From contig DF239089.1 of assembly GCA_000507305.1 (NCBI GenBank), forward strand, positions 124,001 to 188,000: a stretch of DNA of 64,000 bases, given 5' to 3'. Position 1 is the first letter of the stretch; the number at the start of each line of letters is the position of its first letter. The DNA comes from Breviolum minutum Mf 1.05b.01. Lineage: Eukaryota > Sar > Dinophyceae > Suessiales > Symbiodiniaceae. Made by a program: the position numbers and the translations under genes. Shown here one piece after another: positions 53,994 to 63,064 of this stretch. The notes beneath the pieces were generated by a model. That model did no database searches, had not been told where the DNA came from, and saw only the letters and a program-made list of their open reading frames with translations.

Positions 53994-54119
53994 CATACTG
54001 TTGATGGAAGAAATCCTGCACCACCTGGGATGAAAAAAAACCCTGTAAATAATGGGATAAGCTACTAACCTCAACCGGTGAGTTTTCACGCCGGATTTCG
54101 AACGAACCATCCAACAGTA
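53994..54119. repeat. Foldback repeat, family D
   Basis: CATACTGTTGATGGAAGAAA at the left and ACCATCCAACAGTAG at the right. It ends 88 bases before an exon. Confidence 0.8.
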
Positions 54120-54207
54120 GTTTGTCTAAGTTTTGCATGTGATCCAGGATCAACCCCCAATGTTTTTGTTCATATTTTTCCATGTTTTCAACATATTAAC
54201 TACGCAG

Positions 54208-54327
54208 CCGAGGTTTGCTGCGCTTTTGTTTTGCCCCGACCGAGGTGAACAGCTCATCAACTACAATCAGCTGGTGACTTTTCTCACCGAGGTGCCTCTT
54301 GATGATGGGGAAGAAGTGAAGTTCAAG
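54208..54327 (+). CDS. Candidate exon, degenerate EF-hand-like
   Basis: Between TTAACTACGCAG and the donor TTCAAG|GTTTTG. Forty whole codons read PRFAALLFCPDRGEQLINYN then QLVTFLTEVPLDDGEEVKFK. DRGEQLINYNQLVTFL follows the spacing of a C-terminal calmodulin-type loop and helix but lacks most calcium ligands. The phase is zero at both ends, matching its neighbours in the model. Confidence 0.6.
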
Positions 54328-54696
54328 GTTTTGTTTTTTTTTCCGTTGGCAGCGTTTTTTTTTCAGAAAAAAAACATTGCCAACTTTTGGGAGAGTCGTT
54401 TCCGCAAAGAGCTAGTTTTTTTTTTTGCTTTTGGTTATAAAGGCTTAATTTATTTAAAGAAAGCAGTAGTTAAAGTGAAACTTTTGCAACAAATTTTTAC
54501 CAAAGGACGTTGGATCTCATGAAGTGTTGAGTTTCCAGGCAAAAGGGATCCTTACCTCTTGAGCCACGAAACGAGCCCCATGGTTCCTTGCTTTCCGTTG
54601 AATCCCGGTTGGTTTATAGGGATCCTTATTTCATGGTTTATGAAACAATCCCCATAGAACTGGGGATTGTAATTGAATTGTGCAACAAAATAACCA

Positions 54697-54803
54697 CCAG
54701 ATGATTCAACGTTTCCTTTTCATCCCCTACTCGGAGGTCGCTTAACCATTTCCAAAAGGTCACTTAATACCATCGAAAAAAGGTCACCAGCAGAATTGCC
54801 AGG
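54697..54803 (+). repeat. Foldback repeat, family C
   Basis: CCAGATGATTCAACGTTTCC at the left and GTCACCAGCAGAATTGCCAG at the right. Confidence 0.75.
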
Positions 54804-54828
54804 GAAGGAGCGTTTTTTTTATGGCTCA

Positions 54829-54943
54829 TACTGTTGATGGAAGAAATCCTGCTAACCAGTTGAGCTTGGTAGTTTATCCCATTATTTACAAGGTTTTATA
54901 CATCCCAGGTGGTTGTTTGGGATTTCTGAACCATCAACAGCTA
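54829..54943. repeat. Foldback repeat, family D
   Basis: CATACTGTTGATGGAAGAAA at the left and TTCTGAACCATCAACAGCTA at the right. Its terminal CAACAG lies exactly at the left edge of the next exon-like block. Confidence 0.8.
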
Positions 54944-55029
54944 TGGCATTTTTGAGCTATGCTTTGGCAGCGGTACCAGGCTGCCGCGCTGCCAGAACCG
55001 AACTCCTCCAGTACCAACCGTCGACGAAG
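54941..55029 (+). CDS. Candidate exon abutting a D repeat, frame uncertain
   Basis: Begins right after the CAACAG that ends the D repeat and stops at CGACGAAG|GTGAAC. With two leading bases it reads MAFLSYALAAVPGCRAARTE then LLQYQPSTK. A second frame (YGIFELCFGSGTRLPRCQNR) is also open, and an internal acceptor at 54970 is possible. The phase does not fit the neighbouring zero-phase exons, so it may be an alternative exon or a false call. Confidence 0.35.
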
Positions 55030-55377
55030 GTGAACCTTTTTGGGGGCCGAAGGGGTTGTTGGGAGATTTTTTCGGGCGAAAGTTTGGTGGTGAAATAGTA
55101 AGGTGTTTTTTTCCCACCAACAAAAGTTTGCCCGTAAAAAAAATCAGGTTTTTGTGAATTTTTTCCCCCAAAAAAATTGCCCAGAGAAAAACGGTGCGAA
55201 ACATTTAACATGGTCTTTGGCTTCGCTTAGTGATGAGCATTCATGATGAGTTTCATCCTCAATGGTCTGAGGAAAGGCTCGCAACAAAGGCGAGGACAAT
55301 TGCGAGCCTAGACCTTTTTGATCTCTTGTATTTGGAGGTTACTTTAACCAAAATATTCTCCTTGCTTTCATATAGGT

Positions 55378-55481
55378 TAGGTGTGGCCCCCTTCCACTAA
55401 CAGTGGCAAAAAAAGGTTTAGCTAGACATGTAATATTCCTGGTGGTCACTGTTACTGGCAGGGGGCCATACCCAACATAGG
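55378..55481. repeat. Foldback repeat, family I
   Basis: GTGTGGCCCCCTTCCACTAA at the left and CAGGGGGCCATACCCAACAT at the right. It shares CCTGGTGGTCACTGTTACTG with 786-899. Confidence 0.8.
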
Positions 55482-55504
55482 GATTTACTTTAATCAACAA
55501 TTCC

Positions 55505-55625
55505 AGGTTGGCCCAGGTCATTCAAGCAAAGTGACCAAACCTTGACTCCCCGAGTTACGGGAAGGTTGGAGGTCACTGAAAAACCGACCTTTTCCAAAAG
55601 GGTCAGGTGGGTGAACTCATGAACT
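55505..55625. repeat. Foldback repeat, family C subtype
   Basis: CCAGGTCATTCAAGCAAAGT at the left, then CCCCGAGTTACGGGAAGGTT and GGTCACTGAAAAACCGACC. The same subtype is at 57050. Confidence 0.65.
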
Positions 55626-55771
55626 ACGGGTTGATGCTTCAGAAATCCGGCGTGAAAACTCACCGGTTGAGCTTGGTAGTTTATCTACCATGATTTACCA
55701 GGGTTTTAGCACCATCATACATCCTTTCGGTGGTTGGCTTTGTCTTGGGATTTCATCCATCAACCCGTAGT
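55622..55771. repeat. Foldback repeat, family D
   Basis: CTACGGGTTGATGCTTCAGA at the left and CATCAACCCGTAG at the right. It is nested next to two C repeats. Confidence 0.75.
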
Positions 55772-55787
55772 GCATTACCTGGCAATT

Positions 55788-55925
55788 CTGCGAGTTGGTG
55801 ACCTTTCTTGGGGCCCGGTGAGTGAAAACCCACGTGACCGAATTGGATTTTCAGTGACCCTCCAACCTTCCCGAAACCTGGGGGAGTCACAGTTTGGGCG
55901 GCTACCGGCGACTGAATCACGGGGC
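55788..55925 (-). repeat. Family C subtype, reverse orientation
   Basis: CCTGGCAATTCTGCGAGTTG at the left and GACTGAATCACGGGGCC at the right. It is the reverse of the arrangement at 57050-57211. Confidence 0.65.
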
Positions 55926-55989
55926 CCTGGGCGGGGGTGGTTTTTTTTGGTGGGTTTCTTTTGGATCCATGGCTGCCCCTAATTGATTT

Positions 55990-56105
55990 CTAGGTGGTGG
56001 CGTTTCTCAAATATTTCTATAATATCCACCCCCTACCTACCTGGGGAAATGATCCAATTTGACTTATATATATTTTTCAAATGGGTTGGTTGAAACCACC
56101 AGCTA
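55990..56105. repeat. Foldback repeat, family E
   Basis: CTAGGTGGTGGCGTTTCTC at the left and GGTTGAAACCACCAGCTAG at the right. Confidence 0.75.
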
Positions 56106-56532
56106 GGATTCGTCTATATATCGCCGTTTGATATTTCGGCGAAGAAATCATCATCCTACGGACATGGTCGGTGTTTCCATTGCTTGCTCGGAGGGAACGG
56201 GTTCAAGAAAAAGTTAAAGACCGACCTCATAAGACCTAAAAAAAACAAAAGACAAAGTTGTTTCTGGTACCTTTAGTAAGAATCAAGCCCGTAAAAACCA
56301 AATGGGACTTTGCAATGGGGGATGTCTTTTTGGTTGTTTTTTGGGATCTCAAAGATGTTTGTTAGGATTTTTTTTCAATCCGTGACTTTTTTTTTGGTGT
56401 GTAAATGATTGAATTCCCAATTTTGATGCTTTATGTATTTTCAGAACGCTTTATGGTTGAAAAAAACAACACCAACAAACAACCACGATCGTTTAGGGGG
56501 CCAATAGTCACTCAGGAATCGCCAAGTGTTAT

Positions 56533-56669
56533 GGCTGGTCAACCTACCCTCTAACGTACTTCCCCCAGAAATAAGGCTTTATTAACCCATTGGTTTCCCT
56601 TAATAAGGCCTTATTATACAAACCCTTATTTATGGGGCGGGGGTAGGTTGAGGTGAAGGCCAGCCATTG
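56533..56669. repeat. Foldback repeat, family M
   Basis: ATGGCTGGTCAACCTACC at the left and GGTAGGTTGAGGTGAAGG with CCAGCCAT at the right. Its right end overlaps the acceptor and first codons of the next exon. Confidence 0.7.
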
Positions 56670-56835
56670 GCCAATTGCCAATCGTTCCGATGCCAGGTTG
56701 GTGGGAAGAGAGGTGATGCCTTATGTGAAAGCAATGGCCACCTTGGAACGTATCATGCAGGAAGATGTGGGGGATGTCAGTCATTGGCGCCCCCGGGCCG
56801 TTGGAACGGACGGACGGATGGAAGTTGATGGTCCT
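56659..56835 (+). CDS. Candidate exon of the 35.6-57.9 kb gene
   Basis: Starts after GAGGTGAAG within the right end of an M repeat. Fifty-nine codons read ASHWPIANRSDARLVGREVM then PYVKAMATLERIMQEDVGDV and end before a donor-like CCT|GTTGGG. The phase is zero at both ends. It has high GC and balanced codons. If correct, the repeat supplies both the splice acceptor and the first few codons. Confidence 0.5.
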
Positions 56836-57049
56836 GTTGGGTTGGGTAGTCTTTCAGTGAAGTTTTCTCTCCCCCCATTTTCAATAGGAGATTTCATACA
56901 TTTTCGGAAAAGGTGCATTTTCTGTTGCCACGTTAGTTTACTAGAGGGTAGTAGATGGGTTATACAAACTACTTATATAAAAGATGAGATATGCTTCAAG
57001 TTCCAGGTATATGATTGATAAAGCCATTGAAGTCCAAAAAGTCCTGGCT

Positions 57050-57211
57050 CACCAGCGGTTCATATCAAGCAAGCAAAGTGACCAAACTTTGACTCCCCCG
57101 AGTTACGGGAAGGTTGGAGGGTCACTGAAAAACCAACCTTTCCAATTCGGTCACGTGGGTTTTCACCAAGCCCCAAGAAAGGTCACCGGGCCTCGCAGAA
57201 TTGCCAGGACC
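57050..57211. repeat. Family C subtype
   Basis: AAGCAAGCAAAGTGACCAAA at the left and CTCGCAGAATTGCCAGGA at the right, with AGTTACGGGAAGGTTGG inside. Confidence 0.65.
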
Positions 57212-57419
57212 ACCTCTTAAGGAGTTCTTTCTACATATTATTTTTTCCACATAATCAATGAAAAAAGACGGCCCCAATGTTTAGTTTTTTTTGAAAATAC
57301 AATCCCCCAGTTATGTTGGGATTATTTGAAATAAACCATAGGGATCCTGTCATGAGCCAGCCAGGATTCAACGGAAAGTCTCCGGCCGGGGGTGGTTCAC
57401 ATGTTTCCTCCCCGTGCAG

Positions 57420-57542
57420 GACGTGGATCCGGCCTCACGTCAATTGTTCACCTACATGGAGGTCCAAAAACTCCGAGGAGTTTGGGAAGCTGTGGTGGAT
57501 GTCCCAGCTGAAGTTTTAATGGCTAGATTACCACCAAAAAAG
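57420..57542 (+). CDS. Candidate exon of the 35.6-57.9 kb gene
   Basis: Very good boundaries: TTTCCTCCCCGTGCAG before and AAAAAG|GTTAGC after. Forty-one whole codons read DVDPASRQLFTYMEVQKLRG then VWEAVVDVPAEVLMARLPPK. It is GC-rich with no competing long frame. The following intron is largely a family D repeat. Confidence 0.65.
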
Positions 57543-57548
57543 GTTAGC

Positions 57549-57660
57549 CATACTGTTGGTGGAAGAAATCCGGCAAACCAGTTGATAATGCGAAATATCC
57601 CATTATTTACAGGGTTTCATACATGTTTGGTGGTGCAGGAACTCTTCCATCAACAGTATG
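57549..57660. repeat. Family D repeat filling an intron
   Basis: CATACTGTTGGTGGAAGAAA at the left and CTCTTCCATCAACAGTATG at the right. The donor GTTAGC lies six bases before it. Its own CAACAG could serve as the acceptor, or the acceptor is TTTAG at 57726. Confidence 0.8.
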
Positions 57661-57726
57661 TGAAGCAAAGGAGATACATTTTCCACAGCAACTTAATATT
57701 TTTGGTATCACTTTGTTAAAATTTAG

Positions 57727-57876
57727 GGGGTGTACTTGTTGAAGAGGAAAATCTGGAATTTGAAAAGGGGAAATACATTTCCCCGGAAGTCAAGCCGACC
57801 ATTAAGAGAAGAGTTCCCTGGAATTCTTGATTGCAGACCCTTACGAAAACAATCATCTTTACTGAGACAACAATGA
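57727..57876 (+). CDS. Candidate terminal exon with stop
   Basis: After GTTAAAATTTAG. It reads on in phase zero from 57542: GVYLLKRKIWNLKRGNTFPR then REEFPGILDCRPLRKQSSLL and a TGA at 57874-57876. It is a basic C-terminal tail. The alternative acceptor at 57657 gives YVKQRRYIFHSNLIFLVSLC and a stop. Both place the end of the gene here. Confidence 0.5.
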   Translation, partial: GVYLLKRKIWNLKRGNTFPRKSSRPLREEFPGILDCRPLRKQSSLLRQQ

Positions 57877-58099
57877 AGGAAATAGTCCTTTGACGTCCAG
57901 GTATTCCTTTTTCGACCGGTGAAAAAGAGAGGTGCAACTCGAAGCTATAAAGTTTGTTGGCCTTGACTTTGGATTTGTGTAGATTTTTGTTGTCTCTTCT
58001 TCGAGGAAAGGTAAATTCAGTTACCTTGTGAAAGTTCGTGGGATGCTAATTTGATGGATACAACTCACACGTCTGGTCATCAGCAAAAAATACCAGTAC

Positions 58100-58230
58100 C
58101 ACCACCACCACCCTCACCACCACTGCTGCTGCTACTACTACTACTATTCTTATTATTGCTACTACTACTACTACTACTGCTACTACTACTGCTACTACTA
58201 CTGCTACTACTGCTGCTGCTACTACTACTA

Positions 58231-58276
<46 letters not shown>

Positions 58277-58277
58277 C
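58100..58277 (+). repeat. (CTA/CTG/ACC)n trinucleotide array
   Basis: Starts with ACC units, then mixed CTA, CTG and CTT, ending in pure CTA. Poly-Leu, poly-Val and poly-Ser readings are artefacts. Confidence 0.85.
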
Positions 58278-58474
58278 ATGACCGTGTGAACCCAAGAATT
58301 GATAAGAACAGAACACGCTGGTTATTTGCTGAGGGATTAGAATAAACCATTATGAGGATCCCTATGAACCAATCAGTATGATGGGATGTCATAAGGGTTT
58401 TGATCGTTGCTCGTATGAATTGACGGTTTTGTAGATGATGAATCCTTTTCCATTTAAGGAACTTGTCCGGGTCC

Positions 58475-58631
58475 ACTTGAAGGGCCATCCCAGGACTTTT
58501 AAGTAGTTAGGAGCGCCCCCATTTATAGCCGCCATGAAACGGCCATTTGGAAGGGGAAGGTTGCCCTACTTAGGGTACTTACTAATTATGGTTATTAATA
58601 CACTTACAAGTCATGGGATGATCCTCCAAGT
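58475..58631. repeat. Foldback repeat, family B
   Basis: CACTTGAAGGGCCATCCCAG at the left and ATGGGATGATCCTCCAAGTG at the right. Confidence 0.75.
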
Positions 58632-58737
58632 GGATCCAATACGTATCATTTCCACGAGGTATTTGCCATGTACCCCATAAGTAGGTGATAACCCATTGAT
58701 CCTAACCAATTACTCTCTTCCTGGGACATCCAAGTAG
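58632..58737. repeat. Family A repeat joined to B
   Basis: Continues with ATCATTTCCACGAGGTATTT and ends TTCCTGGGACATCCAAG, as at 48019-48135. Confidence 0.7.
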
Positions 58738-58764
58738 TTTCAACCATCCAAGAACACCTCCAAG

Positions 58765-58855
58765 TGCCCTTCATATCGGGTGTATCCAACCGGAGGTGCG
58801 TTTGGTCTTACAACGTCTGCGAGAATTCTGTCGGGTCGAAGCGCGCAACGTGGAG
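58765..58855 (+). CDS. Candidate exon, unknown product
   Basis: After AAGAACACCTCCAAG and before GTGGAG|GTGAGG. After one base it reads ALHIGCIQPEVRLVLQRLRE then FCRVEARNVE. PEVRLVLQRLREFCRVEAR is GC-rich and helical. It lies 27 bases after a B-A composite repeat. The phase fits before 59803. Confidence 0.5.
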
Positions 58856-58888
58856 GTGAGGCAAAGGGAGAAAAACACAAGAAGGACA

Positions 58889-58999
58889 CTCCCTAAAACT
58901 AACATAGCCCCTAAAAAAACGGTGGTTGGGAACTAATTCATTATATTACTTTTTTGGGGGGATGGCCTATTTTCAGGTGCTATCTTAGTAGGGAGTGTA
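58889..58999. repeat. Foldback repeat, family R
   Basis: CACTCCCTAAAACTAACATA at the left and TATCTTAGTAGGGAGTG at the right. Confidence 0.65.
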
Positions 59000-59280
59000 T
59001 TTTTGGAGAGTGTGAAGAGTTGCACGTTTTTGGCCGTCAAAAACATCTGAATCTGCCAACTCCGAAACGATCCACGAATGATTAACCAACAACTCATCGA
59101 CATAGGAAATCTTGGGTTTTTTCAAAGATTTGGCTGTGTCCAAGGTCAAGTATAGAAACATGTACTTGAAAGACTTGGAGGGACTAGCGATTAGCTTTCG
59201 TTATTGTAACGGATATTGTGTCGCAACATGTGTATCGACACATATTTTTGCCTTGCTGAAAAAAGATCTACCTAAAAACC

Positions 59281-59401
59281 CTAAGGCCAACCATTTATAA
59301 ATGGATGTTTCAATTGGACGATGAACCAAATCTTTATATTTAGGATATGGTTCTTTCACCAAACATTGGTCCATCCATTGAAATAAATGGTTGGGGTTCC
59401 G
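59281..59401. repeat. Foldback repeat, family N
   Basis: TAAGGCCAACCATTTATAAA at the left and AAATAAATGGTTGGGGTTCC at the right. GATGAACCAAATCTTTAT is shared with 38301-38425. Confidence 0.65.
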
Positions 59402-59478
59402 AATGGGGTTCCAGGTGCTTCCGGATTGGTTGCAACTTGAAACCGTGGTCTTTTTGAAGGTGTGAACAACATTCTTAC

Positions 59479-59579
59479 CTAGGTGGTGGCAACTCAAATA
59501 TGTTTTATTTTCATCCCTATCCCTGGGGAAATGATCCAATTTGACTGTACTTTTCAAGCGGGTTGAAACCACCAACTAG
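59479..59579. repeat. Foldback repeat, family E
   Basis: CTAGGTGGTGGCAACTC at the left and GGTTGAAACCACCAACTAG at the right, both near consensus. Confidence 0.8.
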
Positions 59580-59802
59580 TTATGTCCGGCCCACCTTAAA
59601 CATATGTGCTTCTATTGTTGGCATTTGAGTTTCGAATACCGTATCTATCATTCCACCACAACAACATCATTGTTTATTTCATTTTTAGGTATCCTGGCTC
59701 ACCGAAACTGAGTTTCATGGTTTTCATCCAACCTAAAGTAAAGGCTTGTGCATTTCGTTTCGGTGATTGGACACTATGCCTACAAGTACCGTACACATGC
59801 AG

Positions 59803-59944
59803 CGTCCAACTGTTTTCCCGCTTTCGGATGTCGCGAGGCGAAACACATTAAAGACATGGGCTACAGTCCTGAACAAGTACAGGAGTCGGTCGGGGAAATT
59901 TATTCCGGATCTTTTTTTTTCCCAGTCGTTCAACAATTGGGGAG
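59803..59944 (+). CDS. Candidate exon, unknown product
   Basis: After GTACACATGCAG. It reads RPTVFPLSDVARRNTLKTWA then TVLNKYRSRSGKFIPDLFFS up to GGGGAG|GTCAAA. Without splicing, the frame stays open through a J repeat to a stop at 60115-60117 (LEALDFDVFVDFHI). Confidence 0.45.
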
Positions 59945-59967
59945 GTCAAAGGATTTTCTCACCTTGC

Positions 59968-60056
59968 CCATATGCTCCATGGGACGATTGTATATTTACC
60001 TACATGAACGGCTTAGATTTATGGTACATGCAGGTAAAATTTCCAGTCCCATGGAG
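59968..60056. repeat. Foldback repeat, family J
   Basis: ATGCTCCATGGGACGATTG at the left and TCCAGTCCCATGGAGCAT at the right. Confidence 0.75.
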
Positions 60057-60142
60057 CATCTGGGTTGGGGGTTTAGAAGCTTTAGATTTCGACGTCTTCG
60101 TTGATTTTCACATTTAGAAAACCCCTGTTGTGCTGTTTGAAG

Positions 60143-60265
60143 GTGGACGACTGGCCGACATTCAGACCAAGTAAAAATTGCGAAGATGTTCATGTTGAGG
60201 AATGGATCAGCCATGATTCAGCAAATGAAAGCTTTTTTTGCTTTGAAACCCGAAAACGGAGATGA
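60143..60265 (+). CDS. Possible terminal exon
   Basis: After CTGTTTGAAG. It reads VDDWPTFRPSKNCEDVHVEE then WISHDSANESFFCFETRKRR to TGA. The overlapping frame GRLADIQTK followed by a stop is the alternative and fits the phase left by 59944. Product unknown. Confidence 0.35.
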   Translation: MDDWPTFRPSKNCEDVHVEEWISHDSANESFFCFETRKRR

Positions 60266-60629
60266 TCCTTTTGAAGGGGGACTGTCACTGTAAACAAATA
60301 TGAAATAATTAAAGTGCCTAATGAAAAAATAAACACTACACCATGTTTTTTTGCCATGATTTTTTTGGGACACTTCAAAATCAGATTTGAATTTATCGTG
60401 ACATATGATCTTCTATCTTGGATTATTGGGAAGGTTTTACGGTCATGAATCTCAAGTATGGTGAGTGGGTGGCTGAAATAAGGTGTGAATCCAAATGAGC
60501 AATGAAAAAAAAACACGGCTCAAAGAGTTGGTTAGGGTATATGTCGAGGATGACATACAATCCCCAGTGATGTGGAGATTATTTGATAAACCATGAAGTA
60601 AGGATCCCGGATCCCTATTTAACAGCCAG

Positions 60630-60742
60630 TACTTGGAGGATCATCCCAGTTCGTAAGTAGTTGATATTCCCTATTGATAAGCCATTTATGCCATTTGAAA
60701 GGGATCCCACCAACCTCATTTAGGGGACAAAAACTAACCATA
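60630..60742. repeat. Family B repeat, right arm missing
   Basis: ACTTGGAGGATCATCCCAG at the left and the B middle ACCAACCTCATTTAGGGGAC. It runs directly into a family A repeat. Confidence 0.65.
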
Positions 60743-60744
60743 CC

Positions 60745-60893
60745 TAGGGTGTCCTGCTGGAAGTGATCGTAACGATCGTTAGCAAGTTGGTTTATTTCAC
60801 CTACTTAAGGGACTTATAACTTATAACCGATCGTTATATAGGGGTGAAATCACCCACCCAGTTACATCCAGTACCAGCAGGACATCCCAGTAG
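60745..60893. repeat. Foldback repeat, family A variant
   Basis: AGGGTGTCCTGCTGGAAGTG at the left and CAGTACCAGCAGGACATCCC at the right. GATCGTTA inner arms pair. Confidence 0.7.
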
Positions 60894-61018
60894 TGTCATG
60901 TGTCACGGTCCGGTGGTAACCTGTGGAAGTGGATTTTTTTACGAAAAAAAACATCCAAGTTGGAGCAGGTCATCACCGTCACACAGCACAATGGGAGCCC
61001 TTCTTGAAACCTATATCG

Positions 61019-61150
61019 TCATACGGTTCTTCGGTGGAAGAAATCCGGCAAACTCACCAGTTGAGGCAATGGTAGTTGAAATCCCATTATTTTACAGGGT
61101 TTTGTACATTCCAGGTGGTTGGCCTTGGGATTTCTGAACCATCAACAGTA
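61019..61150. repeat. Foldback repeat, family D
   Basis: ATACGGTTCTTCGGTGGAAG at the left and GATTTCTGAACCATCAACAG at the right. Confidence 0.75.
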
Positions 61151-61201
61151 GCACCTGAAAATGGGTGGTTGGAATACGATCGTTTCCTTTTGGGGCAAAA
61201 G

Positions 61202-61352
61202 GCAAGCTGTTTGTACATACACATGTTTGGGGGCACAATTTGATGATCCTTACCCCAAAGTGATGGTAGATGAGGAGAATCCTCTTGAAGTAGCTTGGAT
61301 ACTCTTGGCATACAGGGATGCTCCGGGATTTCTTAAAGCTATGTTGATGTAA
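61202..61352 (+). CDS. Candidate terminal exon beside an R-type sequence
   Basis: Begins after TTTTGGGGCAAAAG, a string that is part of family R. After one base it reads QAVCTYTCLGAQFDDPYPKV then MVDEENPLEVAWILLAYRDA and stops with TAA at 61350. The codon mix is clearly exon-like. No upstream partner was established. Confidence 0.45.
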
Positions 61353-61436
61353 ACACAGTCTTGAGTAGAATCAATTCCTCAATGTATATCGAAAAGACAT
61401 GATATATGCACCAAGATACAGTATGAGTTATTACCC

Positions 61437-61521
61437 ATAGGATCCATCTATCATATATTTACCTACATTCTGTTGATTTTTATGGTAAGTTAGTATAGGT
61501 ACATATGTCATGGGATCCTAT
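61437..61521. repeat. Foldback repeat, family J
   Basis: ATAGGATCCATCTATCATAT at the left and ATATGTCATGGGATCCTAT at the right. Confidence 0.7.
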
Positions 61522-61661
61522 GGCTTGCAACTTGGGGTGGTCCCCCTTCCCAAAGTGATACCATTTACCTTCAACTTCGGTCTATTACTGGGAAAGGGGG
61601 AGGCTTATCGCCTCTTGCGTGGAACCAAGAAGTTGTATGGAACAACAACAAATCCGAACCG

Positions 61662-61677
61662 CCCCCCCCCCCCCCCC
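61662..61677. repeat. Poly-C run
   Basis: Sixteen consecutive C. The length is likely unreliable. Confidence 0.8.
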
Positions 61678-62189
61678 AAAGGAAACCTTCCTGGAACCTG
61701 AAACAACCATGGATAAATGGTGATTTCATGTTGTTTCAATCTCTTTACATGGGAAAAAGTGCTTGGAACGCACCATTTCAATCCATTTAAAGCTGGTTGT
61801 GGATGGAGTTTCGGGCGTTTTTCTTTCAATGTGGCTCAAAGGTTGATTCACAAAATGGAGACAACACATTGAACGACATCAAAAGTTCAGTCGAAAGACT
61901 TGTTGAGAAAACACCAAGAGGGGCAAAATCTTGAATAAATCGTTTTTTTTAACAAAAAGTGGGGTTGTTTGCCGAAAGCCTTCGGCGAGAAACATCGTGA
62001 AAACACGAATAAGTCCACAAGTTCACAAGTTGCAAACATTTGTTTGTAAGGACTTTTTGAAATTCACAAGAAACAAACAAAAACGCCAAATGAAAATGTC
62101 CACCGCAACAAAAAATATCAAAGATTTTTTCAACTTAAAAAAATATTCTCCACTAAAAAAAAGCACTCACAAAGACATTGCCTTAAGGT

Positions 62190-62271
62190 CAAAATAGATG
62201 GCACAGATACCAAAAGGTAGGTTAGTAAAGGGTCCTTACAAACCAATGTGTAGGGACTGTGCCATCTACTT
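62190..62271. repeat. Foldback repeat, family K
   Basis: AAAATAGATGGCACAG at the left and CTGTGCCATCTACTTTT at the right are exact complements. It ends 27 bases before a start codon. Confidence 0.8.
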
Positions 62272-62297
62272 TTCAATTACCGTACCACATTTCGGCC

Positions 62298-62394
62298 ATG
62301 TCCGCCCCAGTGTCCTTTCTGAGCCCGGCTGCAGCGCCTGCCCCCGCACCGGCACTGCCGAACTTTCGACGGCTCACGAATCCCTTTGTGGCAG
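62298..62394 (+). CDS. First exon of a gene running off the window
   Basis: ATG opens MSAPVSFLSPAAAPAPAPAL then PNFRRLTNPFVA, GC-rich and Ala/Pro-rich like many dinoflagellate N-termini. The donor is GTGGCAG|GTGGCGATGG. The left-over G joins TG at 63900 to make one codon and keeps the frame open to the window end. Without splicing, the frame runs into poly-Gly from the GGT array, which I regard as false. No spliced-leader acceptor was obvious upstream. Confidence 0.55.
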
Positions 62395-62402
62395 GTGGCG
62401 AT

Positions 62403-62637
62403 GGTGGTGGTGGTGGTGGTGGTGGTGGTGGTGGTGGTGGTGGTGGTGGTGGTGGTGGTGGTGGTGGTGGTGGTGGTGGTGGTGGTGGTGGTGGTGGTGG
62501 TGGTGGTGGTGGTGGNNNNNGTGGTGGTGGTGGTGGTGGTGGTGGTGGTGGTGGTGGTGGTGGTGGTGGTGGTGGTGGTGGTGGTGGTGGTGGTGGTGGT
62601 GGTGGTGGTGGTGGTGGTGGTGGTGGTGGTGGTGGTT
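62403..62637 (+). repeat. (GGT)n trinucleotide array
   Basis: Roughly 75 or more GGT units interrupted by five N. It begins eight bases into the proposed intron. Confidence 0.9.
62516..62520. other. Assembly gap (5 N)
   Basis: Five N inside the GGT array, so the true length is unknown. Confidence 0.95.
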
Positions 62638-62655
62638 GGGAGTATGGGGAGCTTC

Positions 62656-62765
62656 TTGGTTTGGTTTGGTTTGGTTTGGTTTGGCTTGGCTTGGCTTGGC
62701 TTGGTTTGGTCTGGTTTGGTTAGGTTTGGTTTGTTTGTTTGTTTGTTTGTTTGTTTGTTTCTTTG
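62656..62765 (+). repeat. (GGTTT)n/(GGCTT)n/(TTTG)n array
   Basis: Pentamer units GGTTT and GGCTT pass into TTTG tetramers. It is G/T rich on one strand, like the neighbouring GGT array. Confidence 0.85.
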
Positions 62766-62951
62766 TTTGTGGCGGAGTATTTTTGGAATTGAAGGCAAGT
62801 TTGTCCTTATAGTGATGAAAAGATGTTTTTTCTGCTAGGAGCTCGTTGATGATGTTAAGGAAGATGTAAATTGATGACGGGATGAAGCTTTGTGGAACAG
62901 CGAAGAAGTTTTTTAATCAAAGAAATTGGATCACCTCAAGGTGTCTTTTTA

Positions 62952-63064
62952 AATGGCTAGTCAACCTACCCCCCTGACGTACCCCCCTGAGAAATAAGGG
63001 CTTTAACAGGACCTTATTTCGGGGGGCGAGGTACGTAAGGGCGGGGGGTAGGTTGACTAGCCGT
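62952..63064. repeat. Foldback repeat, family M
   Basis: ATGGCTAGTCAACCTACCCC at the left and GGGGTAGGTTGACTAGCC at the right. Confidence 0.8.

Noticed and set aside
62198-62838. Poly-Trp, poly-Gly, poly-Val and poly-Thr ORFs
   Set aside because: They are readings of the GGT array. Only the first 97 bases from ATG 62298 look like an exon.
62834-62865. Micro-exon GAGCTCGTTGATGATGTTAA region in the right-edge gene
   Set aside because: Flanked by GCTAG and GTAAAT, but inserting it after exon 62394 creates a stop codon in the required phase.
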